Assembly (NCBI RefSeq): GCF_047511655.1
Contig: NC_133392.1
Span: 20,536,001-20,600,000 of the forward strand
Direction of reading: 5' to 3'
Source of the DNA: Castor canadensis
Taxonomy: Eukaryota > Chordata > Mammalia > Rodentia > Castoridae
Length of the DNA stretch: 64,000 nucleotides
Shown here: positions 27,895-41,900 of the stretch, one piece after another
Position numbering within the stretch: the stretch's first letter is position 1
Layout of the letters: every line of letters begins with the position of its first letter
Translations under genes and position numbers: made by a program
Notes under the pieces: model-generated
Database searches by the model: none
The model's input: only the letters and a program-made list of their open reading frames with translations
Told to the model about the DNA's origin: nothing

Positions 27895-29916
27895 GAAAGC
27901 AATATGAGAAGCGCTGTGAAAGTGCCAAGTGCACTGAGTCACTCCTAAAGGGCTGGATTCTTATTCTCAAATTGGGAAGGGTCTCCCCCAGCCCTTTAAG
28001 ATCAGATCATTAGTGGTAGCTCAGAGTGATCTCTGAGTGGGAGGGGGAGAGAGCAGGAGACCTCCCTCATCAGGTCACCTGCCTTCCCAGACAGGGGAGA
28101 GAAGCTCCTTTGTGTAGCAGGAGGGGCTATTTCAGTCAGACTTTGAGCAGTCAGTGAACTCTGAACACAACCACCAGACTTGGAAAATAATCCCTTGCCT
28201 GTGGCAGGCGGCCAGCATCTCAAAGAGCTGTGGGGGCTGGGACTGGAGGAGGATGCCTTATTTGATGTACTTGCTCTTTTCCAAGGAGCCCAAGCCCCTT
28301 TCATCACGCTCAGGGGCAGATCTCTAGGCTCCATGGGACAGCTCCTGGGTCCCGAGTGGGAGCTCTTCAAATGATTTGTCTCAAGGGTGTTTTTCTGGGC
28401 AAAGAGGTGGCTACCATGGTCTGGGCAGGTGAGCAGGCTGTTTCCCATTCTCCTGCCCTTGCCCCTAGGATCATCGCTGCTGTATGCCTTACACCCCCAT
28501 CTGCATTGCCAAAGCTGTGAAGAATACAGCCGAGTCAGAAGGCATGAGACGGGCTCACGTGAGTAGAGTAGCTGGTGTAGAAGATGGATGTGAGTTTGGC
28601 TAGAAGGTCCAGGTCTCTCACCAGCTGTGTGGCCCTGGGAGTGGTACAAGGTCAGAATCTCTCTGAGCTGTGATCCTCCTGGTCTTCCAGAGTTAGTGAG
28701 AGAATAAAATAAAATACTTCATGGGGAGCTGAGCATGGTGATGCATATCTGCAATCCCAGCACTAGGAGGCAGAGGAAGGAGGATCATGTGTTCAAGGCC
28801 AGAATGGGCTACATAGTGAGATCCCCATTTCAAAAGAAAAAGAAAAACCAAACTTGATGGGTTGAGCTTTATTAAGTATTAGCACATGACACTGATAATG
28901 GTAGTGTAGAGAGTGGTGAGGATGTGATGATAATAAAAAAGAAAAAAAGGCTAGGGCAGGAGCCTTTTGGGAGAACTGCCTGTGCTGTGAGGTTGGGCCC
29001 TTCTTGCCTATACTCAACAACTAAATAGCGGGGGAGCCCTTTCTCTGACAAGGGGAATTGATGCAAACTGGTTGCCAGGAAATGTCCACAAGTAAAACCC
29101 TGATTGCTGATGGTCTGTGACTCTGTGGGCACAACCTCCCCAGGGTCACTGTAGGACTGGACTCTGATTCTGGCCATCTCACTCTCAGTAATAACTTAAA
29201 AAATTTCTCTATTGTTTGCACAGATTAAAGATGCTGTTGCCCTCTGTGAACTCTTTAACTGGTTGGAGAAAGAGGTTGGTTCTTAGTCTTCATTGAACAT
29301 ATGACTATAGATTATTCTGAAATATCTACATGTGATTGTAACCATGGCCTTCCCCGGGCTCTACTGACTATGAGGTTTAATTTCTTGATCTAATTTTAGT
29401 ACTCGCTTATGGTAGCTCTTTCTGTAATTTTGTGTGTGTATATGTAAAGATTCTTTAATTGTAGAAAATAGTAACAAGGAGGAAGAAAGAAATTCCATAA
29501 AAGAGTGGATCCTTTCTGGGGAGTCATAACTAAGTGGAATTTAACTTATAATATTATTATGGGCAAGCTGATTGTTTTAGGAGAAGAAGATCTTTGTGCA
29601 CATTTTGAACCTTAGCCATAAAACTTTTTTTGTACTGGGGTTTGAACTCAGGGTCTTCACCTTGAACCATTCCACCAGCCCTTTTTTTTTTGTGATGGGT
29701 TTTTTGAGATAGGGTCTCACGAACTATTTACCTGGGCTAGCTTTGAACTGTGATCCTCCTCATCTCTGTCTCCTGAGTAGCCAGAATTATAGGCGTGAGC
29801 CACCAGCACCCAGCTTCCATACACTTTTTATATTAAATTGACTTTTAGCCATTAATTTCTTGTCTAATAGGGTGATTTCTTTATGATTCTATTAAACAAT
29901 GTCATGTTCCTTTTAA

Positions 29917-29975
<59 letters not shown>

Positions 29976-32900
29976 GGGTTTGAACTCAAGGTCTTACACT
30001 TGCTAGGCAGGTGCTTTGCTACTTGAGCCATGCTCCCAACCCAAACATTATATAAACAACTCTTTAATTGGAAAAAGGACTTCTGCCTTTTCCCACCAGT
30101 GTAACTTTTTTAAAATTTGTATTTCCTTCTGGCTCTGTGTCATCTGTATAAATCAGTTTTCAAAATACAAGTGATTTTATGTTTCTGTGTATGCAATATG
30201 ATTGTATTTGGTTTATTTTATTCACGTAGGATTGTGCAGTTGAGCATTTTCCTTGTGCTTTGAGGCTTTAAAAAGGACCATCTGAATGGTGACTGCATGG
30301 AATGGCTAGATTGACTTACTTGCCCATTCTGCCTCATTTTGATTATTTCAGTGGTTTTTAATTTTTCCCATGATCAATAACCATACAGTAAAACCTTTGC
30401 ACTTACTCTTTTTATAATTGTCTTAGGGTGATTGCCTCGGAAGGGATGCTGTGAACTTAGATGCATTAAGTTTTGGGAAGTTTGGCGATATAGTGCTGTG
30501 GCAAAAGAGTTGAGTGAAAAATTAAATGACTAGAAACCCTTCTACTTTAGATAGCTTTGGTGAAAGCCTGTGGAAGTTCCCTACCTGTTAACAAGAGGAG
30601 ACACACACTGTGTCCTGCAGATTAGACAATTGGGAAAAGGGAACTGAGAAAAAAGCAAGCTTTTAATGTACTTGCTCTAACACACATGAGGCACACATGA
30701 GTTTACTCATTGGGTGATTTATAAGCTATTTTCTCATAGGTTCCCAAAGGTGGTGTGACAGAGATCTCAGCTGCTGACAAAGCTGAGGAGTTCCGCAGGT
30801 AAGGATCCACTTAGGAGACCCATGAACCCATGCACCTCTGTCGATGTCCTGGGCAGTTGAGTACGGTTGAAGGGCCCTGATTCTTGGTGCACTGAAAATC
30901 CTTAAGCCATTTGCTCTGTGTCCGTTCCAGGCAACAGGCTGACTTTGTGGACCTGAGTTTCCCAACGATTTCCAGTACGGGACCCAACGGCGCCATCATT
31001 CACTACGCGTAAGGCATGCGGATGGAGGAGCACAGGCCTGGCTTTGCTGCTGCTTCTGCACAGGAGCCTGAGCAGGGGAGAGACATTATTTTACCACAGG
31101 CCCCCGGCCCACTTATATGTGTTGAGACTGTAAAGTTAGGGGAGATAAGACGACGGAGGTCTTATTTTCTCTAAATTTCCAAGTCTCTGCCTTTTGGAAG
31201 TTTCCTCTTAGGCTCAGTATGGCTCTGATATTCTCCACGATGTAGTCAAATGCTTGTCCCTATTTCCCTTTTGAGACTCAAAACTGTACCCATAGCCCTT
31301 GCACCTTGATGACTGGAATTCTTTTTTTCCTGTTAATAGTAGCCTTCTTGATGTACTGCTCATCCATTTTGTGAGCTCTGTCACCAACACACCACAACAT
31401 TGTACCACTAGGTGGTGGGGCAACCTGTTTTGGGTGGAGAGGTGATAGATAACAGAGTCTCCCTGACCCCTGGGTTTGAGGCCTGGCATCCCCGTGTAGG
31501 GGAGTTTTCCCTATGTGATCTATGAGATCCCATGGAACCAAAGAGCCAAACCTCAGTGAATTGTGAGGCAAGAGGGGCACTGCTGTGTGCAGGACCTGCA
31601 GCTCTGCCTGTGCAGAGGAGGGTGTAATTGGGTGTGGTCAAGGGGCTTCACCTTGACTGCCCAGCTCAGCTCTTTTGCTCTGCATTGGACGTTTTGAGCC
31701 CTGTGCCTCCCCATCTGCCATGTGCACAGTTAGGGAAAGGACGCTCAGTTATCTCTGGGCTGTACTTGAGCACAACTCTTTTCTTTCACGCTTTCAAATA
31801 GTTGCTTTTAGAGCTTTTAGTCTTGGGGCAGATGTTGAAGCTGTGTGTGGGAGATAGTCACAGGTGTGACAGTCAATTCTCTCACAATAATCCTTCTGAT
31901 CCAACATAAAAATATCAAAGGGATTTCAGTTTAACTCAGATAATGAATGTCCTGGCTGAATACTATACTGGAATTTTTCATATGATTAAAGCATTAAAAA
32001 TTTCAAACCAAGCGGGAAGAAATTTGTTTCTCCTTCAGCTTCTTTGTTGTGGGTTGTTGGAAGCCTATTTAGAAGTAGAGCCCTGGAGACTGAGCTCATG
32101 TCTGATTAGCTGCTCAGCTCGTGTGCACACAGTGTTCTCACTGCTGGAGAGGCAGACTGAAGCTTGGAATGTTCTTATTCCTTTGACGTTCCCAGTACAG
32201 TGATATTATCTAGAAAATGGCATGGGGAAAGTGGATCACTTTTTAAGATACCTCACAGTTATTTGAGGAAAGTACTCCAGCATAAGAGTAGCATGATCCA
32301 CTTCTTTTAAAGAGACTTTTCCTCCTGCCCTTGCATGTCTGTTGGTCTCAGAAGCAAGTAGGGAGGGACCTGGAGGCTGAGGTAGGGCCTGGGGTTCCCA
32401 GAGACGAGGGCAAACAAGGTGAATCAACTTGTAAGGCCACTGCTGTCCCCATTCTCAGGATCGAGCTTGGCCCTCTTATTTCTTTTCTTTTTCCTTCCTT
32501 TCTTTCTTTTGTTTTTGGTTGTTATTTTGAGATAGGGGCTCACTAAATAGCCCAGGCTGGCCTAGAACTTGTGATCCTCCTGCCTCAGCTTCCTTAATGC
32601 TGGAATTATAGATGTGTTCCACCACACCCATCTTCTTAGTTTCATGGCTTTTGTAATGATCTCTTGAACACCTTTTTTGTTCCAGACATATATAGGTAGA
32701 TACAAAGAAAGGTGTAATCCTTTTAACTAGTTAAGGAGATAAATTGACAGTCTTTGAATAGTGGAAGTTTAATACTAGTTGAATAATTCATTTATTCAGT
32801 GACTTTTTCTTTTGATACTTAGACTTAAATGAGTTTTATGTTTTGTGTGCCCTTCTCTCAGATTCACCAAATGTTTAAATTTGTGGAATAGCTAATTTTT

Positions 32901-35900
32901 AATTAACTTTGTTAGGCCGGTCCCAGAGACGAATAGGACCTTGTCCCTGGATGAAGTGTACCTCATCGACTCAGGTGCTCAGTACAAGTAAGTGAACCAG
33001 GGCTGCCATAGAACTTGACTCTGATTCAAGGCAGTTGAGTGGGTGGACAAGCTGAGCTCCAACCAGTCGAGTCCAGCTGCTAATCTCATTCTGCACTGGC
33101 CACTGACAGAGTCATTTCTGTCTTGTCCTTTTTTCACCTTTAGTTGATACAGCCCAGTTGTAACTCTGTCCCTACAAAAGAGTACTTGGTAGAAATGTTT
33201 AGTCTTTGGCCGGAAGTTCTTTAAGTATAAAATAAATAACTGAAATGAAGCAAGCTTTTGGAAGCATAGGAAAGCTTTCCGCCTAGCACATAAAACTTCC
33301 TGCCAGCTCCTTGAGCTTTTAACCACCCCAGGGCCGTATGAAGTAAGGAATAATTTTGAATAAATGAATGAGAAATGAGGACTACCCCTAATTAGTGAAT
33401 TTCCTTCTTCATGTCTTGCTGTTTTCATGGTCATCCATCTAGCATAGTTTCTCAGAGGAGAACCTGAGATTTAGCTGGATATGGAACCCTGAGAAGAAGG
33501 GAGAACAGACTGTCTGCACTGAGAGTATAAGCAAGGCCCCAAAGTGCCCCATTTCCTGCAGCAGTAGGGACAGGGCAAGGGAGAACTTGGTTATCACATG
33601 AGCTCAGTCATTCCTGGGTGACCCACAGCCTGGCCTTGGAACACGTGACTGTCACTATGGAGATCATAAGTATTTACGCAGGGTGTAAACTACTGTTCAC
33701 TTTTGAATTTTAGCAGGATTCTGGAAATTGTCCTTTTGGTGAAGGGGTTTGTAGGTTAGGGTGTGTTAAGAGATGCATTTGTGTATTTTAGGGTCTCTGT
33801 CCAGTAAATTTCTTGCCTTCCTAACAGAAGGAAAAGGACTTTAGCTCTATTTGCTAGAAATAGACTCATATGCACTTTGTTCTCCTCCCTCTCATTTGTA
33901 ACCCCAGTGATAGTGACTCATGAAACAGTTCTTATACTGTAGACCAAGAGTGTGGATGTCAGCCCAAAAGACCAAAAATCATATGTTCTCCCTCATATGT
34001 GGACATTGGATCAAGGGCAAACACAACAAGGGGATTGGACTATGAGCACATGATAAAAGCGAGAGCACACAAGGGAGGGGTGAGGATAGGTAAGACACCT
34101 AAAAAATTAGCTAGCATTTGTTGCCCTTAACGCAGAGAAACTAAAGCAGATACCTTAAAAGCAACTGAGGCCAATAGGAGAAGGGGACCAGGAACTAGAG
34201 AAAAGGTTAGATCAAAAAGAATTAACCTAGAAGGTAACACCCACGCACAGGAAATTAATGTGAGTCAACTCCCTGTATAGCTGTCCTTATCTCAACCAGC
34301 AAAAACCCTTGTCCCTTCCTGTTATTGCTTATACTCTCTCTACAACAAAATTAGAAATAAGGGCAAAATAGTTTCTGCTGGGTATTGAGGGGGTGGGGGG
34401 CAGAGGGAGGGGGCGGAGTGGGTGGTAAGGGAGGGGGTGGGGGCAGGGGGGAGAAATGAACCAAGCCTTGTATGCACATGTGAATAATAAAAGAAAAAAA
34501 AAATAAAAGAATGTGGATGTCAGGGCTGAGTTTCTCCAACTTTATTAAGCCATTTTCCCATTCACACTTTGTCTCATTTTTATAACGATTTTATTTAGAT
34601 ATAATGTTCCCACTTAAAGTATAAAATTAATGTTTTTTGTATGTGCACAGAGTTGTGCAACCATTTCCTCGATCAACTTTAGAACATTTTCATCACCTCA
34701 AAAGAAAATTTCCTACCCAGTATCAGTCATCCCCCCTTTTCATTCATTCTACAGATACACTACTCTGGTTTCTGTCTGTGGATTTACCTATTCTGGACTC
34801 TTCATACAAGTGCTTACATTATAACATATGGCCTTCTGTGTCTGGCTTCTTTTACTTAGCATAATGTTTTGAGGTTCATCCATGTTCTTACATATATCAG
34901 CACTTGATTCCTTTATATGGCTGAGTAGTATTCTATTGTATGGATTGCAACTTTTTTTTAATCCATTCATGCATTGATGGACCTTTGGATTGTTTCCACT
35001 TTTTGGATATTATGACTAATACTGCAAGTTTTTGTACAGACATGTGTTTTTAAAGTTTCTTGGCTACATACCTAGGAGTGGAATTGCTGGCTCATATGGT
35101 AACGATGTTTAACCTTTTAAGGTTAAAGGTTATCTGCAAACTGTTTTCCAAAGTGGGTGTTCCATCTTACATTCAAACCAGCAGTGTCTGAGGGTTCTGA
35201 TTTCTCCATGTACTCACCTGCCTTTAAGAAAAAGTTTACTTTTAAAAAAAAAAAAAAAGAAAAAGTTTACTTTTTTGAGAAAGTAAAAAAAAGTTTACTT
35301 TGACTAAAAGCTAACTTGCTTTTTCTACTTTTGAAAGGGATGGAACCACAGATGTAACCCGCACCATGCATTTTGGGACCCCCACAGCCTATGAGAAGGT
35401 GAGGTAGAGGCAAAACCTCAAGGGCTCCTCTGCTTTCTTAAAGAGAGCATCACTTCTATGAAAAAGGGCTGTTCTTTATAAGCAAGGATTATGTGGACAC
35501 AGGACAGTAAAATCGCTCATTCTTGTGGAGTCAGGCTTATCTGCTTTATGAGGTCTATTTAATTAATGATTGCAGGTGTAAGACATTTGGAGAAAATGTA
35601 AAATCATTCTGTCAAGGTCAGGCAGCTCAGGTTCAACTTTAAATAGCTTTGGCCTTCTCTTGAGTGAGGAAATCTCTTTGGCCGTAGGGAGTAGTGAAAT
35701 GTATGCTTTATAAGCAGTGTGTAGATTTGATTCTGAAAGCCACCCCTTTTTTCAAGATCAGCATTCTTATTTACAGGTTCATCTCTCAAAGAATGATAGA
35801 TGCTGTTCAGTTTCTGGTATGACCAGCATGGAAAGGGGACATAGAGCTGTGAGGCAGAGATATGTGTGCCAGGAATCTATAGACCTGGCTTGAATCTTCT

Positions 35901-38900
35901 CTAATGTTTATTGGCTATACAACCTTGAACAAAGTACTTATGGTCCATACAAATGGGGAGAGCAGTACCAGCTTCCAGTTTGATTGTGTGAAGTTCCATA
36001 AGTCAGTAAGTTCCTGGATCATGGTTTCTGCTCAGCGAGCATTGGTTGAGTCTCTGAGTGAATGCATCTGCCTCAGGTAGCTTCTTCAGGGATGTTATAC
36101 AAGGAAGAAGAGAATTTATGCAACCACAGTGGGTAGATTTTCTAGTCTTCAAGCCTTGCCTTGTCCATTTGTAGGCATTGTCACCCTAGAAGAATGTAGG
36201 CTTCAGGTTTAGGATTCCTTTGATGTGACCAGAGCTCCAAACTAGATTAGGAGTATAGAATTTCAGTCCTGTTTCTGCACCTTACTGGCAAGCCACTAGT
36301 CTTCCATGCAGCACTTTTCTTGTCCAGGCAGTAGGGATGAGCCACCCTGAGGAAAGTGTGGTGAGGAGTCCAGATATTGCAGCCAGATTGCCTAGCTAGA
36401 AACTGTGCTACTGGGTCTCTCTGAAGGAGAATAGTGATGATGGTGCCTCCATCATATAGTGGGACTAATGTACAGAACTTGTATAGGGCCTAGCACTGTA
36501 AATGTTAGCTAGGTCATCAGTACTGTTTATTCCTTTTCTGTCTTTGTAAGGCTCACATGACACAGAATATGTCAGACTGTTCATTACATGGTAATACCCT
36601 GTGAAGTCATCTCTGATGGGGCTCTTTTATTAAATTTAGTTTCAAGATTTTCTGGAAAATTGGCCTATGATCAGGCTTTTTGTTCATCAGATACATATTT
36701 TTTTCTCATTAGTTTTCTCTGTGGTATTGCTAAAAACTTTAACAGACCAAGTTTTCTGCACTATCAGAAAACTATTGGATTAAAATGTCTGACTCCTGGG
36801 TTTTCTTTGGCAGGAATGCTTCACATATGTCCTCAAGGGCCACATAGCTGTAAGTGCAGCCATTTTCCCGACTGGAACCAAGGGTAGGTGGTCTTTCTAT
36901 TTTATGGCAAGCTGTTTTTCTTGTTGAGGAATCAAACATGTCTAAGTTTGAGTGGAAAAAACATGTCTTTCCCAATGTTGAGGTAGTTCCTACTTCATGG
37001 TCCCCTGGTCCCACTGACTTGAGTTCAGAAGATTCCTCCTCCTCCTCCCCCCTCCCCAGGAGCCAGGCTTACAATCCGGCCTGGTGTCTGCTGTGACACT
37101 TTTGACTACTTAAGGAATCAAATGACACATGAGAGGGCAGATTGGGCCTGAAGGCCACAGGGCCTGGGTGGAAGTTAGGGCAGCCTCCTGCCTGTTCTTC
37201 AGCACTGGGCCAATGCCTCCTTGGATGGTCCTAGCTGGTATTTATTTTACTGGGATCCTGACTTTAGGTATCTGTTGCTTTGGTTGAAGACTGGAAGAGG
37301 GGGCAATGGACTGGGAGTCGGCAAGACTCGGGTTTTGAATCTGATTAGATGGGCATGCACTCATTTTCCTAAGCCTCAGTTTCCTTATCTCTCTTGTTTG
37401 CCTGCCTGCTTGCAGTCCTATTAAAATCTCGTCTTTATAATTCTGAAACCTTAGGGTCTCAGAGCTGGGAAAGGAACATCTGTGTAATGCAGCTGTAATT
37501 AGCAGTAGGTGTATGTCCTACCAGCATCCTTGACAAAGGTCTCCTAGCTTTAGACTGAGTTCTGACTGGCTTCTCAGGAGCTCTGATTATTAGAAAGTTC
37601 TTCCTTGTGCTAGCCTGAAATCTGAACTCTCCAGTAACTTTTACCCAGGGGTTTCTGTTTCAGTTTTCAGAGCCAAATGCAATAAATCTAATCTCTAAAG
37701 TGCTGTGCAAATATCATCAAATGGCTCTTTATATGTCTTCCAGGCCACCTTCTAGACTCCTTTGCCCGTTCAGCTTTATGGGATTCTGGCCTGGATTATC
37801 TGCATGGAACAGGACATGGCGTTGGGTCTTTTTTGAATGTTCATGAGGGTCCTTGTGGCATCAGTTATAAAACATTCTCCGATGAGCCGTTGGAGGCAGG
37901 CATGATTGTCACTGATGGTAGGTGTCCCTCATGTAGAGTGCATATGACATTTCTTTGTTGTTTCTTAGTTTTTAATTATTTTAAAGGAAATTGGCAATAA
38001 TTTCCCCCTCCTGTCGCCTTGAATTAACAATAAACTTTTCTGATTATGAGAATGATTCACGTTCATTTTAGAAAAAGTAAGATTATAGATTAGAATAAAA
38101 AGAAAATGAAATCATTTGCAATCCCAGCATTCAGGAAACATGACCATATTTTGCTGTGTTATCTTTTGGTCTTTGATATATGTAGTATCTTTTTTTGAAA
38201 TCATTGAGAGCATACTGGATAGACTGTATTCTGCTTTCTTACTTAATATATTGTATTTTCCCATGTCATTGCCAAATCTTTGTACACAGACTTTAATGCC
38301 TGTCTTTCTGTACCTCAGGTGACTACATGGGAGAAGGTAGCATTTCCAAGCTTTTAACCCAGATAGGGTAGGCCCTTCACCTCTTTCTTCTCCTTCATGG
38401 AGGGGCAGTCATTCCTAGAGTGAAAGCATCTCTCTGTGTACATCTTCCTTGTGGGCTGCTTCTTATTTGGGGGTTTGTTTGTTTTAGAGCCAGGGTATTA
38501 TGAAGATGGGGCTTTTGGAATCCGCATTGAGAATGTCGTCCTGGTGGTTCCCATGAAGACCAAGGTGAGTAATTGTTTGTTTGTTTAAAAAATTTCCTGT
38601 TCTTTACTGTGGGAATAAGAAGATGTTTGTCTTAGGAGCCAAGAATGTGCCATTTTGGAGCCAAAATGGAGCTTCCTTTCCTGATATTAGGGACTTTACT
38701 GGAAGTCACCCTCCTCCCCTGAAAAGCTAGAAAAAAAGTGCTTAATGAACCCAAGACCATTACTCATGAAATCCCAGGCTGACCCCTGCTTGACATTATT
38801 TGGAGCTCTGGGTTTGCTAAAGGCTGCTTGTTGTCATGAAATCCTGTCTGCTTTTTCAAGGGACAGTTCCATAGCTCTGAACCAATCTCTAGTGCAAGGA

Positions 38901-41900
38901 CGTAGAACCTGCAATCTCATTATAATCCCCAGGTAATTTTTTATCAGGTAATGTTGAGGAAGCCTGAGTTACACTGTGGGTCAGGTCTCACAGGCAATAC
39001 CAGACAGGTGCTTCACCCTCTTCTTGGTCAGTGTTACTAAGAAGCTATAACACTGACTTTACCTAAAAGGACCATTTGCTCCTCTCCCTTTGGTGATTGT
39101 GAAAATGAACAGCTGGAGGGAAGTAGCTTCCTAAGTCTGAAGAAGTTGACCTCAAGGATCTCCTGTGCTTGTGAAAACAACTGTTCTTGGAAGTGGCCTC
39201 CCACATCACTTCCAGAGGCCCACCAACAAGCAGGGACCCAGCTTGCTCCCTTTTTATTTTGCCGGTACTGGGTGTTAAGCTTGTGCTTGCCAGGCAGGCA
39301 CTATCCACTTGAGCCATGCTGCCAGCCCTTGCTCCCTTAAAAAACTTTTTTTTTTTTTTTTTTTGGTGATGTAGTTGAACCCACAGCCTTGCACATGCTA
39401 GGCAGGCATTCTACTTCTGAGTTACATCCCCAGCCTTCAGCTTGCTTTTTTGTGCTCTGGTGGACAGCTATGTTATCACCGATGGGTTTGGCTGGGTTAA
39501 GGCAGGTCATACAACTAACTCTTTGATTTTGGGGATTTAAACCCCAGTGGAAGCCAGGTGTCTGCCTGTAATCTCAGCTACTCGGGAGGCAAAGATCAGG
39601 CGGATCATGATTCCAGGACAGCCTGAGCAAAAAGTTAGTGAGACCAATAAAAAGCTGGACATCCCAGCTTTGCCAGAGATATAGGTAGGAGAATTGCGGT
39701 CTAGGCTGGCTCTGGGCAAAAAACCCATGAGAACTTATTTGAAAAATAACAAGGTAAAAAGGGTTTGGGTGTAGCTCAAGAGGTTAGGGCACCTGTTCCT
39801 GTGGCACAGGCTGTCCCTTAGGGCAAAGAAAATGGCATCATCTGTGTTTGTGTCCCTTGTGTGCCTGTTAAAAATGGTGACCAGTTAATTACTTGTTGGG
39901 CCCCAGTTACACCTGGCTCTGAGGGGTGTCTCTAGTGCAGAGATCTCATGGCAGTTCACTGTGGTGAAGAGTAAAAACTGCTGTTTTCTTCCTTCTCTTA
40001 CAGTATAATTTCAATAACCGGGGAAGCCTGACCTTTGAACCTTTAACTTTGGTTCCAATCCAGACCAAAATGATAGATGTGGATTCTCTTACAGACAAAG
40101 AGGTAATGGGGAATTCCCAAGGGCAGAAGTTTTGGTAGGAGTTTTGGTAGAAGTTTAGTGGAGAGCTACCCTCAACTCTCTGCTCCATTCTTACTTTTTA
40201 ATTTAGAGGTCTAGGCCAACTGAGTCTTAAGTATCCGAGGTCTCCTGAGGACTTAAGCACTTTTCCTATATTTGTTGGGACTCAAGGCAGAGGTGGTCCT
40301 GCTCCCCAGGTGTTGTGGGGCTCTAGGGTTGTGGGTAGGAATAGTAGACCATTGCTTTTCCAGACGAAATAGCTTCATTGTTCTTCCATAGCTGTACCGA
40401 GAAGTGTTTAGCAAACACGGGCCCATTTATTTTCCCAAGAATGAGCCGGATGGACAGTGAGGTCTGTTGGCCACTATGCATGCCAGATTGTTTTTTTGTG
40501 TTGTGTGAAACATTAAGGGAACAAGAAGCAAAATCTATTACATGCCCAGTTTTCTTTTTTTTTCTTTTTTTTTTTTTTTTATGCACAGACAAATACTTCT
40601 ATGCTATTTTATTTTATTTTTTTTTCATTTTTCTTTTATTATTCATATGTGCATACAAGGCTTGGTTTATTTCTCCCCCCTGACCCCACCCCCTCCCTTA
40701 CCACCCACTCCACCCCCTCCCGCTCCCCCCCTCAATACCCAGCAGAAAACATGCCCAGTTTTCATACAGGGGAGGAGGGAAGGGGTACCAGCTCTTCTGT
40801 TATTCTGTGGTCATTCCGGGGCAATGGAGCCCTTCACAAAACCTGGATACAAAAGTGCTCCCTTACCAAGCTCAGAGAATTACAGGTCTTAAATCCCTTC
40901 AAATCCTAGAGTAAGTCTCCAGGCTATGAGGCCAGATAAGGTGGCAGGCTGGGGGCCTGGAGTAAGGCTTAGGGATCAGGCAAGTGATCAAGGCCAGAGA
41001 AGAAACAAGGGTCAGCAATGGAGTAGGAACAGTTAGTTAGTCCTGGACAGACAAAATGGTTCTCAAATCAGGAGTTGGGAAGCCAGAACACAAATTCCAG
41101 AGTAAGGCAGGGTTCGGAAGTCCAGTGAAAAGCAGGTATGTGGTGGGAGCCAAAGGCAGGACAAGCATGGCAGGATATTCTAGAAATAACCTTTTTGCTT
41201 GAGGCAGCCTCTAGCCTCATCCCAGGGGCCTTCTAATACCTTTTGAGGCAGGAGACTACTCTTCAATAGGTTCTACTTGGGGCAGAATGTTCTTGGCATT
41301 AAAGAGAAGGAACTCTGAAGGCTTGGGAGCTCTGTTGCTGGTGCTTAGAATGTTATTTGCCCAGTTAAAAGTCTTGTCCTTTCCAGTTCTTAGGTAGTGA
41401 CAGAGGAAGATACTTCATGCTTAGCTTTCCTCTGTGCTTGGGTACCTCTGCTTGACCATCAGTACCTAGCATTCTCACAAGACACACAAGGGCTGGTGAT
41501 CCTGTAAAGAACAGGGAGTTCAATCTGTCAGCAGCCTGGGATCAGATTTGTCTCCTCAGTGGGAAGAGTCCTGCCAGCAGTTCAGGGGCTATTCTTTAAA
41601 TCCCTAAAGTGATGCCTTTAGGTAAAAGGGAACAAGAACATATATGTAGGCATGGGAACGCCCTGCTTAGAAGCCTCATGTCTCATAGGAACCCATATAG
41701 TTTCCAGGATCTTAGCAAAGGACTCTCAAATAATACATCACTTTATAGCACAAGGCTATGGCTTCCAACCAGGGGAGGTCAAGCGAAGCCATTTTTTCTT
41801 AAGGGGAAAGAGATTGTTAACCGGAGACTCACAGTTTCGTGATTAGACCAGTGGGATCTGTCTTAGACAGTGGCTCATTTCTGTACCTTGCATAGGCAAA

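Noticed and set aside
28002..28649. 215-codon open frame on the minus strand, the longest non-XPNPEP1, non-L1 frame
   Set aside because: It overlaps XPNPEP1 coding exon 9 in antisense, has no recognisable domain and a low-complexity Ser/Pro/Leu make-up. It is best seen as a chance shadow.
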